Source of the DNA: Robertmurraya sp047302285
GTDB taxonomy: Bacteria; Bacillota; Bacilli; Bacillales; Cytobacillaceae
Assembly (NCBI RefSeq): GCF_047302285.1
Contig: NZ_CP154845.1
Location: 2,976,001-3,040,000 of the forward strand
Length of the DNA: 64,000 nucleotides
Direction of reading: 5' to 3'
Below, one piece after another: positions 18,331-26,328 of this stretch; the stretch's first letter is position 1, and every line of letters begins with the position of its first letter. A program made the translations under genes and the position numbers. Under the pieces are notes generated by a model. It had not been told where the DNA came from. It made no database searches and saw nothing but the letters and a program-made list of their open reading frames with translations.

Positions 18331-18719
18331 CATGAAATCGCGTTAGAAATGCTGCGTACAATCCCGATGATTAATAAAACGGTATATGCAGAGAAGAAAA
18401 CAAGGAAATTAAAACGCCAAAAACCTCGGAATACTTTATGATAATCGATTTCTTCTTTCACCTTCCAATGTAGAAAGACAACTAACACCCCTATTAAAAG
18501 AATGAGGATCAATATTAACCACAAAAATGATTTATTCCAAATGGTCATAATTAAATAATGAACAGAAATCATAAATAATACCGTGCTCCCATCCAATGCC
18601 ATCTGAACGGCTCGACGATGTTGTTTTGTCGCTTGCTTACATATAACAAAAATAATGATATACCCTAAGATAGGAATGGTGATAAGTGCTGCCGCAACAT
18701 TTGAAAAGACATTTGACAT
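18330..18719 (-). CDS. DUF3397 family membrane protein
   Basis: The ATG at 18719 follows GGAGG by about seven bases and gives 129 residues with four predicted membrane helices. The pattern (short N-terminus, helix, polar loop with KQHRRAVQMALDGST, two further helices, and a final helix) fits DUF3397. It is separated by one base from the panE stop, so the two are co-transcribed. Function is unknown. Confidence 0.82.
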   Translation of the reverse strand: MSNVFSNVAAALITIPILGYIIIFVICKQATKQHRRAVQMALDGSTVLFMISVHYLIMTIWNKSFLWLILILILLIGVLVVFLHWKVKEEIDYHKVFRGFWRFNFLVFFSAYTVLLIIGIVRSISNAIS

Positions 18720-18720
18720 C

Positions 18721-19623
18721 TTACTTTCCTCCTCCCTCCACTTCACTCCCTTTAATGAGATGAAAAAAAGTGGTTATGAGTGGGGCGTGAATATTCTTCT
18801 TCTCTGCTTCATCTATTAAGTAACCTAAAATAGCCTCGACCTCTGTCTCTCGTCCCGCGTGCAAATCTTTCAGCATGGAGGACTGATTATGGGCCGTATT
18901 TCGACAAATTCGCTTTACATTTTCAAAATATAGTTGTTCTTCTTCAAGCACTAATATGTTGCTAATCTCTTTAAATAGAGTAGTAAAGGCTTGATAGTAA
19001 TGAGGATTATCTAAAAGCATACCATTTTGCACCTCTAAAAGAGCAGTAAGCGGATTAATCACCGCATTGGCAACGAGTTTTTTTTGCAACATCTTTTTAT
19101 AGTCATCTTCGAAAGAAAATGGAAATTTCTTTACAGTACTACCCATTAGCTCACGAATGATTTCTTGGTTCCAACCTTGATAGACTGCTATTTTTGTTTG
19201 ACCTTCTCCTGTATGATAAACAATTTGATCGTTCTCACGATAAGCACCGTGTTCAACCGAACCAACTAGAACATGCTCTAACTTATACTGGTCAATGATT
19301 TTTAGATGTCCCATTCCATTTTGAATAAATAGAACGGTCTGTTCTGTCGATAAGCTTATTTTTTCAAGCACAGTTTGGAGCTGATATTGTTTTACACAAA
19401 CGATGACAAGATCAAAAGGAGCGTCTTTTTCCCATTCTCCAAATCCCTTTACATCTAAATATGTATGAAAAGAATCCTCCCGTTTCCTTACAACAATCCC
19501 TTTTGCTTCTATTTCAGCTTTTTGCGATTGTCTTCGAACGTATAGAACGACATCGTGCTCCTTCTTTAAATGGTAGGAAAACAAAAGACCTATAGCCCCT
19601 CCGCCAATAATGGCAACTCTCAT
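18721..19623 (-). CDS. panE: 2-dehydropantoate 2-reductase
   Basis: NADPH-dependent reduction of ketopantoate to pantoate in pantothenate and CoA synthesis. The 300 residues start with the Rossmann motif IIGGGAIGLLFSYHL, have VIVCVKQYQ and FIQNGMGH in the cofactor domain, and KKLVANAVINPLTALLEVQNG with the expected catalytic lysine. It corresponds to ylbQ of B. subtilis, next to bshC. Only a weak ribosome-binding site precedes the ATG. Some family members act on other 2-keto acids. Confidence 0.9.
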   Translation of the reverse strand: MRVAIIGGGAIGLLFSYHLKKEHDVVLYVRRQSQKAEIEAKGIVVRKREDSFHTYLDVKGFGEWEKDAPFDLVIVCVKQYQLQTVLEKISLSTEQTVLFIQNGMGHLKIIDQYKLEHVLVGSVEHGAYRENDQIVYHTGEGQTKIAVYQGWNQEIIRELMGSTVKKFPFSFEDDYKKMLQKKLVANAVINPLTALLEVQNGMLLDNPHYYQAFTTLFKEISNILVLEEEQLYFENVKRICRNTAHNQSSMLKDLHAGRETEVEAILGYLIDEAEKKNIHAPLITTFFHLIKGSEVEGGGK

Positions 19624-19739
19624 TCTATCGCCTCATTAATCATCTTTTTAAACCTATTCATATTTTACCAAAGACAAGGTCTATTTTCTCAGATTTTGTT
19701 GTTTTTCCACGAAAAATTAATTGTACAAGATTAACAAGA

Positions 19740-19775
19740 CAAAAAAAGAAAGCCTAAAAATTTTTTTAAGCTTTC
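19740..19775 (-). terminator. Terminator downstream of the carboxylase operon
   Basis: A GAAAGC/GCTTTC stem extended by an A-T section (19748-19760 with 19762-19775) is followed by seven Ts on the minus strand, between the carboxyltransferase gene and panE. Confidence 0.75.
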
Positions 19776-19795
19776 ACACAGTTCTACTTATTTGC

Positions 19796-21337
19796 CTAGA
19801 CTGGGTACACAGGATGCTTCTTTTCGTTCAACTTTACATCCTTCTTCTCATAAATAGTCAGTCGATTAATGAGTGATTTTCTTAATTGAGAAGGGGCAAC
19901 GATGTCATCGACAATCAGCTCTGAGGCAAGCTTAAAAATATTGATCTGTTCTTTATATTCTTGTTGTTTTGCCTCGATAAAAGCGAGCTTTTCTTTTGGA
20001 TCAACGATCTCATTTATTTTATTTGAGTAAACTGCATTGACAGCCGCTTCTGGGCCCATGACTGCAATTTGAGCAGTCGGAAGAGCGACACAGTAATCTG
20101 GCTCAAATGCTGGACCTGCCATTGCATAGAGGCCCGCTCCATACGCTTTTCTGACAATCACCGAAATTTTTGGAACTGTAGCTGAACTCATCGCTGCGAT
20201 TAGTTTTGCTCCATGGCGGATAATCCCCGCTCTCTCCACTTTCGTTCCTATCATAAAACCTGGAACATCAGCGAGAAAAAGTAAGGGAATATGGAATGCA
20301 TCACAGAGCTGAATAAACTTAGCCCCTTTATCAGCTGAATCAACCAAAAGCACTCCACCCTTTACTTTCGGTTGGTTAGCGATAATCCCAACCGGTCTTC
20401 CGTCTATTCTTGCTAACCCAGTAATGAGTTCCGCTGCAAAAAGTTTTTTAATTTCAAAGAAACTCCCCTCATCTATGATCGACTCAATACAATCATACAT
20501 ATTAAAGGGAGCGTTTTGATTTAATGGTATGATTTCTTCAAGCTGTCTACCTTCCTTTGGCAGAAGCGACTTTTCAATCCTTGTTTTTTGTTGATAATTT
20601 GCAGGAAAATACGATAAATACATTCTTGCTGACTGAATGGCTTCTTCTTCATTAGATGCAAGAATATCACCACAGCCACTGACAGTACAATGCATTCTCG
20701 CTCCTCCCATTTCTTCCAGGGTGACTTTCTCCCCGATCACTTTTTCAGCCATTCTTGGTGATCCTAAATACATAGAAGCGTTCTTGTCGACCATGATGAC
20801 GATATCACAAAAGGCAGGGATATAAGCGCCCCCCGCCGCTGAAGGTCCAAACAAAAGACAGACCTGTGGGACCATTCCCGAAAGCTTAATTTGATTGTGA
20901 AAAATTCTCCCTGCTCCTCGCCTGTTCGGAAACATTTCCAATTGGTCTGTAATTCTCGCTCCCGCTGAATCAACTAGATAAAACAAAGGAACTTTTAGCT
21001 TTTCAGCTACTTCTTGAATTCGTATAATTTTCTCGACCGTTCTCGCTCCCCACGATCCTGCCTTTACGGTTGAATCGTTTGCCATCACACATATCGTTTG
21101 GCCATTTATTTGGCCGATAGCTGTTACAACCCCATCAGCAGGTAAATGGCCATCTTCACAATTGGCAAATTTACCATCCTCTTCATACTTCCCATCATCA
21201 AAAAGCAATTCCAGTCTTTTGCGAACAAAGAGCTTATTTTGAGATTTTAATTTCTCATGGTATTTCGGCGCTCCCCCCTTCTCAATTTCCTTCTGCATTT
21301 GTACAAGATTTGCCGCTAATTCATGAACTGTATCCAT
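19796..21337 (-). CDS. Acyl-CoA carboxylase carboxyltransferase (beta) subunit
   Basis: Transfers carboxyl from carboxybiotin to an acyl-CoA such as propionyl- or methylcrotonyl-CoA. The ATG at 21337 follows GGAGGGG with a short spacer and gives 513 residues. Two crotonase-type halves are seen: SAGARI and GPSAAGGAYIPAF with SPRMAEKVIGE in the first; ADVPGFMIGTKVERAGI and KAYGAGLYAMAG in the second. Those are the oxyanion and CoA-binding glycines of the family. It resembles B. subtilis YngE. The gene is co-directional with a biotin carrier 23 bases upstream, but no biotin carboxylase is present in the window. The acyl-CoA substrate cannot be assigned from sequence alone. Confidence 0.88.
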   Translation of the reverse strand: MDTVHELAANLVQMQKEIEKGGAPKYHEKLKSQNKLFVRKRLELLFDDGKYEEDGKFANCEDGHLPADGVVTAIGQINGQTICVMANDSTVKAGSWGARTVEKIIRIQEVAEKLKVPLFYLVDSAGARITDQLEMFPNRRGAGRIFHNQIKLSGMVPQVCLLFGPSAAGGAYIPAFCDIVIMVDKNASMYLGSPRMAEKVIGEKVTLEEMGGARMHCTVSGCGDILASNEEEAIQSARMYLSYFPANYQQKTRIEKSLLPKEGRQLEEIIPLNQNAPFNMYDCIESIIDEGSFFEIKKLFAAELITGLARIDGRPVGIIANQPKVKGGVLLVDSADKGAKFIQLCDAFHIPLLFLADVPGFMIGTKVERAGIIRHGAKLIAAMSSATVPKISVIVRKAYGAGLYAMAGPAFEPDYCVALPTAQIAVMGPEAAVNAVYSNKINEIVDPKEKLAFIEAKQQEYKEQINIFKLASELIVDDIVAPSQLRKSLINRLTIYEKKDVKLNEKKHPVYPV

Positions 21338-21360
21338 ATTCCCCTCCAAATATATTTTTG

Positions 21361-21573
21361 TTACTCTAGTACGAGCAGTACGTCCCCATCATTAATAAAA
21401 TCGCCTGTTTTTACCTTGACCTCTTTTACAGTTCCTTCAATCTCGCTCTCAATCGGAATTTGCATCTTCATCGACTCTATCACGATAACTTCTTGTCCAA
21501 CCTTTACCACATCATCCTGTTCCACCAAAACATTAGAAATAATTCCAGCGATTGTTGCAGTGATCATTTTCAT
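21361..21573 (-). CDS. Stand-alone biotin/lipoyl attachment protein
   Basis: A 70-residue single-domain carrier with the biotinylation motif ESMKM (lysine near residue 35) and the second-half motif GDFINDGDVLLVLE. It resembles B. subtilis YngHB. It precedes and is presumably co-transcribed with the carboxyltransferase, so it is likely its biotin carboxyl carrier. The ATG at 21573 has AAGGAGGGGG at good spacing; the ATG two codons later is possible. Confidence 0.9.
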   Translation of the reverse strand: MKMITATIAGIISNVLVEQDDVVKVGQEVIVIESMKMQIPIESEIEGTVKEVKVKTGDFINDGDVLLVLE

Positions 21574-21791
21574 TTTAACCCCCTCCTTAAACCTTCCTTT
21601 TTCCTGTAAAGTTTTCTTCTTCTCATTCGCTAACTATGTGATTCTTAATAATTCCCTGTAATCGCTTACTCTTTTTTGTGAGTATTTTCTGTCTTTTTGT
21701 TATATAATGAAATATAGTGATCACCATACTTCAAATTAAATATATGAAACTACAAAGTTATTCATGATTAAAGTTGGCTGGGGGGAGTTAG

Positions 21792-22265
21792 ATGGAATAT
21801 AAAGTAGAGAAATTAAAGGTGAATTACAAAACATTAGAGGAATTCAAGCGATTTAAAGAATATGGTTTACAGGAACTTTCCATGCTTGAGGACTTGCAAG
21901 CAAACATCATTGATAATGACAGTGAATCCCCTTTTTATGGGATATATTTTGGAGATTTATTGGTTGCTCGAATGAGTCTATACAAAGTAGATGCAAAATT
22001 CAATCGATATTTTGAACCACCAAATGATTTTCTCGAGTTATGGAAGCTTGAAGTAATTCCTGATTATCAAGGGAAAGGCTATGGAAAAGCACTAGTAGAA
22101 TTTGCAAAGAAAATGAATTTACCAATTCGAACAAATGCTAGAATGAAATCAAAAGAATTTTGGGAAAAGATGGAGTTTGAATCTGTGACCTATGATATGG
22201 CCAGGGATCGAGGGGAAAACCCACTTTTCTGGTTCCCTGAAGACTTCTCGCAAAAAGAAATTTAA
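21792..22265 (+). CDS. ylbP: GNAT-family N-acetyltransferase YlbP
   Basis: A 157-residue GNAT-fold protein. The acetyl-CoA binding loop is visible as VIPDYQGKGYGKALVEFAK (Q/R-x-x-G-x-G/A pattern), preceded by ELWKLE. The N-terminal FKEYGLQELSMLEDLQ and C-terminal YDMARDRGENPLFWFPE are closely similar to B. subtilis YlbP. The ATG at 21792 follows GGGGGAG. It is divergent from the biotin-carrier operon and convergent with gerR. The acceptor substrate is unknown. Confidence 0.9.
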   Translation: MEYKVEKLKVNYKTLEEFKRFKEYGLQELSMLEDLQANIIDNDSESPFYGIYFGDLLVARMSLYKVDAKFNRYFEPPNDFLELWKLEVIPDYQGKGYGKALVEFAKKMNLPIRTNARMKSKEFWEKMEFESVTYDMARDRGENPLFWFPEDFSQKEI

Positions 22266-22277
22266 ACCATATACAAA

Positions 22278-22305
22278 AAGAAGCGGACAATGTTTCCGCT
22301 TCTTT
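22278..22305. terminator. Bidirectional terminator between ylbP and gerR
   Basis: An 11-bp stem (22278-22288 with 22295-22305) with T-rich flanks on both strands lies between the two convergent genes. Confidence 0.85.
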
Positions 22306-22323
22306 ATTCGTTTAAGCTGTATT

Positions 22324-22923
22324 CTATTTTTCTATCCTTTCAAGATTCCCATTTTTATCCATCTGAAATTTTACCTTCTGTTGTCGATCTTCCTCTTGAA
22401 GAACAACCATCTTCCTTGCTCTTTCCATAATTTCGATAAGGGCCTTATAATCCTGTTCAATGGTCTGTAATTCTTTCTTCAAACTCTCATTTTCCGCAGT
22501 TAAAAAAGCTACTTTTTTCTCTAATTCTTGAATCTTTTCCTGTGATTCAATGGATTCTTCAAATTCTTGATAAAGGATCTTTATAGTGCTGACCAAATCT
22601 TCGAAACTAATCTTCGGCTTTTCAACCTCTTGAGAAGCTTCTGTTGCAATTTCCTTTTCATTCGCTGCTGGTTCAGCAACTGATTGCGCCTGTTTTCTTA
22701 ACTCCTTACGCTGCTTTTTTGCCAATTCTATTCCAGATTTATATTGCTTGCGAACATAGGAATTCCAGCGAAACCCACAGGCTGCAGCAGTTCTTGAGAG
22801 TTGTATTCCCACCTCTTCAAACGCTTGAAGCTGGGTACCCCCTTCGCGTATATGCCTTAAAACTACTTCAGCTAGTAGCAAGTCTTCATCATTTGACCAA
22901 GCATCTTGACGATTCGTGGGCAT
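22324..22923 (-). CDS. gerR: RsfA/GerR-family sporulation transcription regulator (YlbO)
   Basis: The 199-residue product has an N-terminal Myb/SANT-like DNA-binding region (RQDAWSNDEDLLLAEVVLRH through TAAACGFRWNSYVRKQY, residues 4-60), a charged linker, and a long C-terminal coiled coil (about 110-175). This is the RsfA family. By position (between ylbP and rpmF) it is the ylbO gene, named gerR in B. subtilis, a sigma-E-dependent regulator of the mother-cell programme. The ATG at 22923 is close to GGAGGGATTGACCT. I could not fix a sigma-E promoter with confidence. Confidence 0.88.
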   Translation of the reverse strand: MPTNRQDAWSNDEDLLLAEVVLRHIREGGTQLQAFEEVGIQLSRTAAACGFRWNSYVRKQYKSGIELAKKQRKELRKQAQSVAEPAANEKEIATEASQEVEKPKISFEDLVSTIKILYQEFEESIESQEKIQELEKKVAFLTAENESLKKELQTIEQDYKALIEIMERARKMVVLQEEDRQQKVKFQMDKNGNLERIEK

Positions 22924-23026
22924 AGGTCAATCCCTCCTAGTGTATTCTTTTTATTCATACATATGCAACTACTAGAAGAGATAGACTGATAATACTCAAA
23001 TATCAATTTATATTAATCATGTATGG

Positions 23027-23791
23027 TCAGTTTTTACGATTGAGAAATTTTTCAACTTGCTTGTGGTGAGCCTCTTTTTCCCAAAGCTCAGAACATTGAC
23101 GAACTTCATGTTCTATTCTTTCTTTTAATGCAACCTTCTTCCACTTCCGAATTAAGATCTCTTTATATGCTGTTAAGACCGTTCCTTCCATGTTTAAAGT
23201 GGACCCGAAATGATCTCGCAGTCCTTCCCAGCGATCACCTTCATATATGTATTGGACAAACCCTAAGTCCAGTAATTCCTCAAACTCAAATAGTTTTGCC
23301 TCGAAGAGCATCTTCATCCCCATTGCATGAGGTATCCTTTCCAATAAAATGGTTCCACCCCCCCACCCCGTTGTGATGGCTAATTTCCCTTGGACAAACC
23401 CTGCCTTTACTCCTTTTTTAGCAATTCGAAAATCACAAGCTGCAGCAATTTCACAGCCACCACCTATCGCAACCCCATTTATCAGTGCAATTGTAGGCTT
23501 TGGGAGCATCATTAACTCATATAATAATTCTCCCATTTTAGAGAGCATTTGATAGGCTTGTTCTACTGTTCGTAGTTCATGGAATTGAGACAAATCTCCA
23601 CCTGAACAAAAAGCCTCATCTCCCTCACCTGTAAGGACAAGAGCTTTTATATTAGATGTTCTGGCTAATTGCAGCGCCTCTTTGAGCCCATCCATCACTT
23701 CAAAATTGACGGCATTTCTTTTTTCTGGTCTAGTGATTGTAAAACTTAGGATGCCATTCTCCCGCGCATGAATATCATAAGACTTTGACAT
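23027..23791 (-). CDS. Enoyl-CoA hydratase/isomerase family protein
   Basis: A 254-residue crotonase-fold enzyme. The oxyanion-hole segments EAFCSGGDLSQF (near residue 60) and NGVAIGGGCEIAAACDFRIA (near 105) are present, and AGFVQGKLAITTGWGGGTILLERI matches the second active-site region, with only one of the two usual hydratase acidic residues clear to me. The exact reaction (hydration, isomerisation or hydrolysis) is not determined. It sits between rpmF and gerR, a place where B. subtilis has no such gene, and is separated from rpmF by a terminator. Confidence 0.88.
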   Translation of the reverse strand: MSKSYDIHARENGILSFTITRPEKRNAVNFEVMDGLKEALQLARTSNIKALVLTGEGDEAFCSGGDLSQFHELRTVEQAYQMLSKMGELLYELMMLPKPTIALINGVAIGGGCEIAAACDFRIAKKGVKAGFVQGKLAITTGWGGGTILLERIPHAMGMKMLFEAKLFEFEELLDLGFVQYIYEGDRWEGLRDHFGSTLNMEGTVLTAYKEILIRKWKKVALKERIEHEVRQCSELWEKEAHHKQVEKFLNRKN

Positions 23792-23892
23792 CTCCTACCA
23801 CCCCTCTTTCTTTCATTAAACTTCTAATTTGTCCAAAAAACAAGAGAGAGAGAGGTAATCTAAGACTAGCTTTTCTATTAGGAATCTCCATG

Positions 23893-23930
23893 AACGACAA
23901 AAGCACAGGAACAAGTTCGTCCTGTGCTTT
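23893..23930 (-). terminator. Terminator downstream of rpmF
   Basis: An 11-bp perfect stem (23900-23910 with 23920-23930) is followed by TTTTGTC on the minus strand, closing the ylbN-rpmF operon. Confidence 0.85.
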
Positions 23931-23947
23931 AGATCTCATATTGAGTA

Positions 23948-24121
23948 TTAGTCGTTTACTACTTCTTTTCCTTTGTATGTTCCACAAGCTTTACATACAC
24001 GGTGAGCAAGCTTCATCTCACCACAGTTTGGGCATTCTACCATACCTGGTACCTGTAGCTTAAAATGAGTACGACGTTTTCTCTTCGCAGTTTTAGAAGT
24101 TCTTCTAAAAGGTACAGCCAT
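23948..24121 (-). CDS. rpmF: 50S ribosomal protein L32
   Basis: The ATG at 24121 follows AAGGAGGTGGG and gives 57 residues: MAVPFRRTSKTAKRKRRTH at the N-terminus, then a zinc-ribbon pair CPNCGE and CKACG. With four cysteines this is the zinc-containing form of L32. It lies downstream of ylbN (yceD), a coupling conserved in many bacteria. Confidence 0.98.
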   Translation of the reverse strand: MAVPFRRTSKTAKRKRRTHFKLQVPGMVECPNCGEMKLAHRVCKACGTYKGKEVVND

Positions 24122-24206
24122 TATTCCCACCTCCTTAAAGAGTATTAAGAAAGTCATGAAAGCTAGTCTAGCTAAACTTTCAACAGTTTCTTGTCTTCTT
24201 CAATCA

Positions 24207-24731
24207 CTATGAATTGGAAGAAGGATCATTTTGATCAAGTAATTTTGCAAGCCCTGCTAAGCGAGGATCGATTTTATCCTTCTTTTGCTCATGAATGACC
24301 TCCCAATCATTACCAGATTGTGGAGCTCCTTCTTCGCTTGATCCATCGTCACAGAAAACTTGTATAGGTACTTCAAGTAAAAGGATTTCCTGTAAGACCG
24401 GATTAAGGTCAATCACATCACCTTTGACTTGATGAACTTCCTCATCAGTTTCGTATTCCAAACCTTTTAAGAGGAAGGTTTCAGTTGTTTCTACATCGAT
24501 CGGATAATTCACGTCAACTAAAGTACGAGAACAAGGAAGAATTAAATGTCCTTTAATCTTCAGATGAAACGTTACTTTAGATGAGTCAATATCTGCTCGA
24601 CCAGTGATATGCATTGGTGAAACCGAGCGTATCGTTTGATCGACTTCTTTTATCTCATCAAGGTTTACCATCTCATCAATTGGGTATTCCTTGCTTCGAT
24701 GTTTTTGTAACTGACTTATGGTCCATTTCAT
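24207..24731 (-). CDS. ylbN: YceD family protein (DUF177), YlbN
   Basis: A 174-residue acidic protein of the DUF177/YceD family, encoded upstream of rpmF in many bacteria. Visible features are GRADIDSSKVTFHLKIKGHLILPCSRTL in the middle and a C-terminal ...EQKKDKIDPRLAGLAKLLDQ segment typical of the family. The ATG at 24731 follows TTGAGGTG with a six-base spacer. A role in 23S rRNA or ribosome biogenesis has been suggested for homologues; it is not deducible from this sequence. Confidence 0.9.
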   Translation of the reverse strand: MKWTISQLQKHRSKEYPIDEMVNLDEIKEVDQTIRSVSPMHITGRADIDSSKVTFHLKIKGHLILPCSRTLVDVNYPIDVETTETFLLKGLEYETDEEVHQVKGDVIDLNPVLQEILLLEVPIQVFCDDGSSEEGAPQSGNDWEVIHEQKKDKIDPRLAGLAKLLDQNDPSSNS

Positions 24732-25065
24732 AAGAATCACCTCAAGGCAACAAAGGTTATTATAGCTTTCCTATAATTATTTGTCAATATTTTTTCTTTA
24801 CAGTCCGAGTAGATTATAAGCGATACTTTAGACAATAAATCATTTCGGATTAAATGTCCATTTCCTAGTATTATGGACATAATCAGATATTTTGAAAAGG
24901 AGAAAATTAAATAATATTGTATATGATGCACCATGAAAAATTTTGTACAATAAATATAGAGAGAAAGACGATGAAAAATGTATTGGATTCATTGATTAGC
25001 GAAGATAAAAATAGAGAAAATGAGAAATAAGAAGAATTCTTAAGGGTGTAAAGGGAGAAGAGAAT
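24732..25065. other. Divergent promoter region between ylbN and tmcAL
   Basis: About 330 AT-rich bases between divergent start codons. It should hold promoters for both directions, though I could not pick a clear -35/-10 pair. It contains a 35-codon frame (24923-25030) with no good ribosome-binding site, which I do not call as a gene. Confidence 0.5.
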
Positions 25066-26283
25066 ATGAAAGCCGTTGGCATTGTTGTTGAATATAATCC
25101 TTTCCATAATGGACATGCATATCACGTTGAACAAACTCGCAGGATAAGCAATGCGGATGTTGTGATTGCTGTAATGAGTGGACAATTTTTACAAAGGGGA
25201 GAACCTGCACTTCTTCCGAAATGGCATCGTGCAGAAATGGCTTTATTAGCTGGTGTTGATATAGTCATTGAACTCCCCTATCAATTCGCCACCCAAAAAG
25301 CAGACACTTTCGCTTTTGGTGCGATCTCTTTATTAGGTCATATTGGATGTAGCAGTGTCTGCTTCGGAAGTGAATCTGGAGAGATTGAACAGTTTTTTAC
25401 GACCTTACAATTTTTAGAACAAAATAAAAAGCCTTATGAAGAAAAAATTAAATCCTTTATCAGTCAAGGTATGAGCTACCCATCTGCATTATCATCAGCA
25501 TTTCTTGAGCTTAACCCGACCGAAGAGATTGTTGATCTTTCAAAACCAAATAATATTTTAGGTTTTCAATATGTAAAAGCGATTAATGACTTAGACTTTA
25601 ATATCAGTGCATTAACGATACCAAGAACAATAGCAGGGTACCATGATCAACATTTCATTTCTGAATCGATCGCTAGTGCTACAAGCATTCGCAAAGCCTT
25701 ATTTTCCCCTAACGGTTCACTAGAAGAGATAAGTCATTATATACCAAGCACCACAGCGACGATATTAGCTGACTACTATAAAAGCTTTAAACAATTTCAG
25801 CATTGGGAAAACTATTGGCCCTTTTTACAGTTTAAATTGCTGCATACGACTACAGCAGAATTACGAAACATATACGAGGTTGAAGAAGGTTTAGAACATC
25901 GGGTTACCGAGGCTGCCTTACAAGCAACTTCCTTTCAAGATTTTATGACCAAGATTAAAACAAAGCGTTACACTTGGACAAGACTTCAACGGATGTGCAC
26001 ACATATCCTGACAAATACAAGCGTCAGTGAAATGCGTCAAAAAATGGCTCAAACTAGCTACATACGACTTTTAGGAATGAATGAAAATGGAAGAATGTAT
26101 TTAAACAAATGGAAGAACCATACTTCCATTCCGATTGTCTCAAAATTATCATCCTATCAAGGTGAAGATATCAGCCTTGATATAAGAGCTTCTAGAGTTT
26201 ATGCTCTAGGCACAAGAAAAGAAATGGCACCAAAGCTTCTTAAAATGGACTACAAGCAACCTCCAATATATGTGAAAGCCTAA
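25066..26283 (+). CDS. tmcAL: tRNA(Met) cytidine acetate ligase TmcAL (YlbM)
   Basis: Forms N4-acetylcytidine at the wobble position of elongator tRNA-Met using acetate and ATP. The 405 residues start with VGIVVEYNPFHNGHAYHV, the nucleotidyltransferase-like HxGH motif. SGQFLQRGEPALLPKW and ELPYQFATQKAD follow, as in B. subtilis YlbM, and the C-terminal RLLGMNENGRMYL and DIRASRVYALG are conserved. The ATG follows GGGAGAAGAG. It is divergent from ylbN and ends in a terminator shared with ylbL. Confidence 0.94.
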   Translation: MKAVGIVVEYNPFHNGHAYHVEQTRRISNADVVIAVMSGQFLQRGEPALLPKWHRAEMALLAGVDIVIELPYQFATQKADTFAFGAISLLGHIGCSSVCFGSESGEIEQFFTTLQFLEQNKKPYEEKIKSFISQGMSYPSALSSAFLELNPTEEIVDLSKPNNILGFQYVKAINDLDFNISALTIPRTIAGYHDQHFISESIASATSIRKALFSPNGSLEEISHYIPSTTATILADYYKSFKQFQHWENYWPFLQFKLLHTTTAELRNIYEVEEGLEHRVTEAALQATSFQDFMTKIKTKRYTWTRLQRMCTHILTNTSVSEMRQKMAQTSYIRLLGMNENGRMYLNKWKNHTSIPIVSKLSSYQGEDISLDIRASRVYALGTRKEMAPKLLKMDYKQPPIYVKA

Positions 26284-26286
26284 AAA

Positions 26287-26327
26287 GGGATTCCAAAAAG
26301 TCAGCAACACTAACTTTTTGGAATCCC
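26287..26327. terminator. Bidirectional terminator between tmcAL and ylbL
   Basis: A 15-bp perfect stem (26287-26301 with 26313-26327) has T-rich sequence on both sides; it starts four bases after the tmcAL stop. Confidence 0.88.
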
Positions 26328-26328
26328 A

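Noticed and set aside
24737..25185. Minus-strand frames overlapping the ylbN/tmcAL gap
   Set aside because: They overlap tmcAL on the opposite strand or lie in AT-rich non-coding DNA, with low-complexity translations and no ribosome-binding site.
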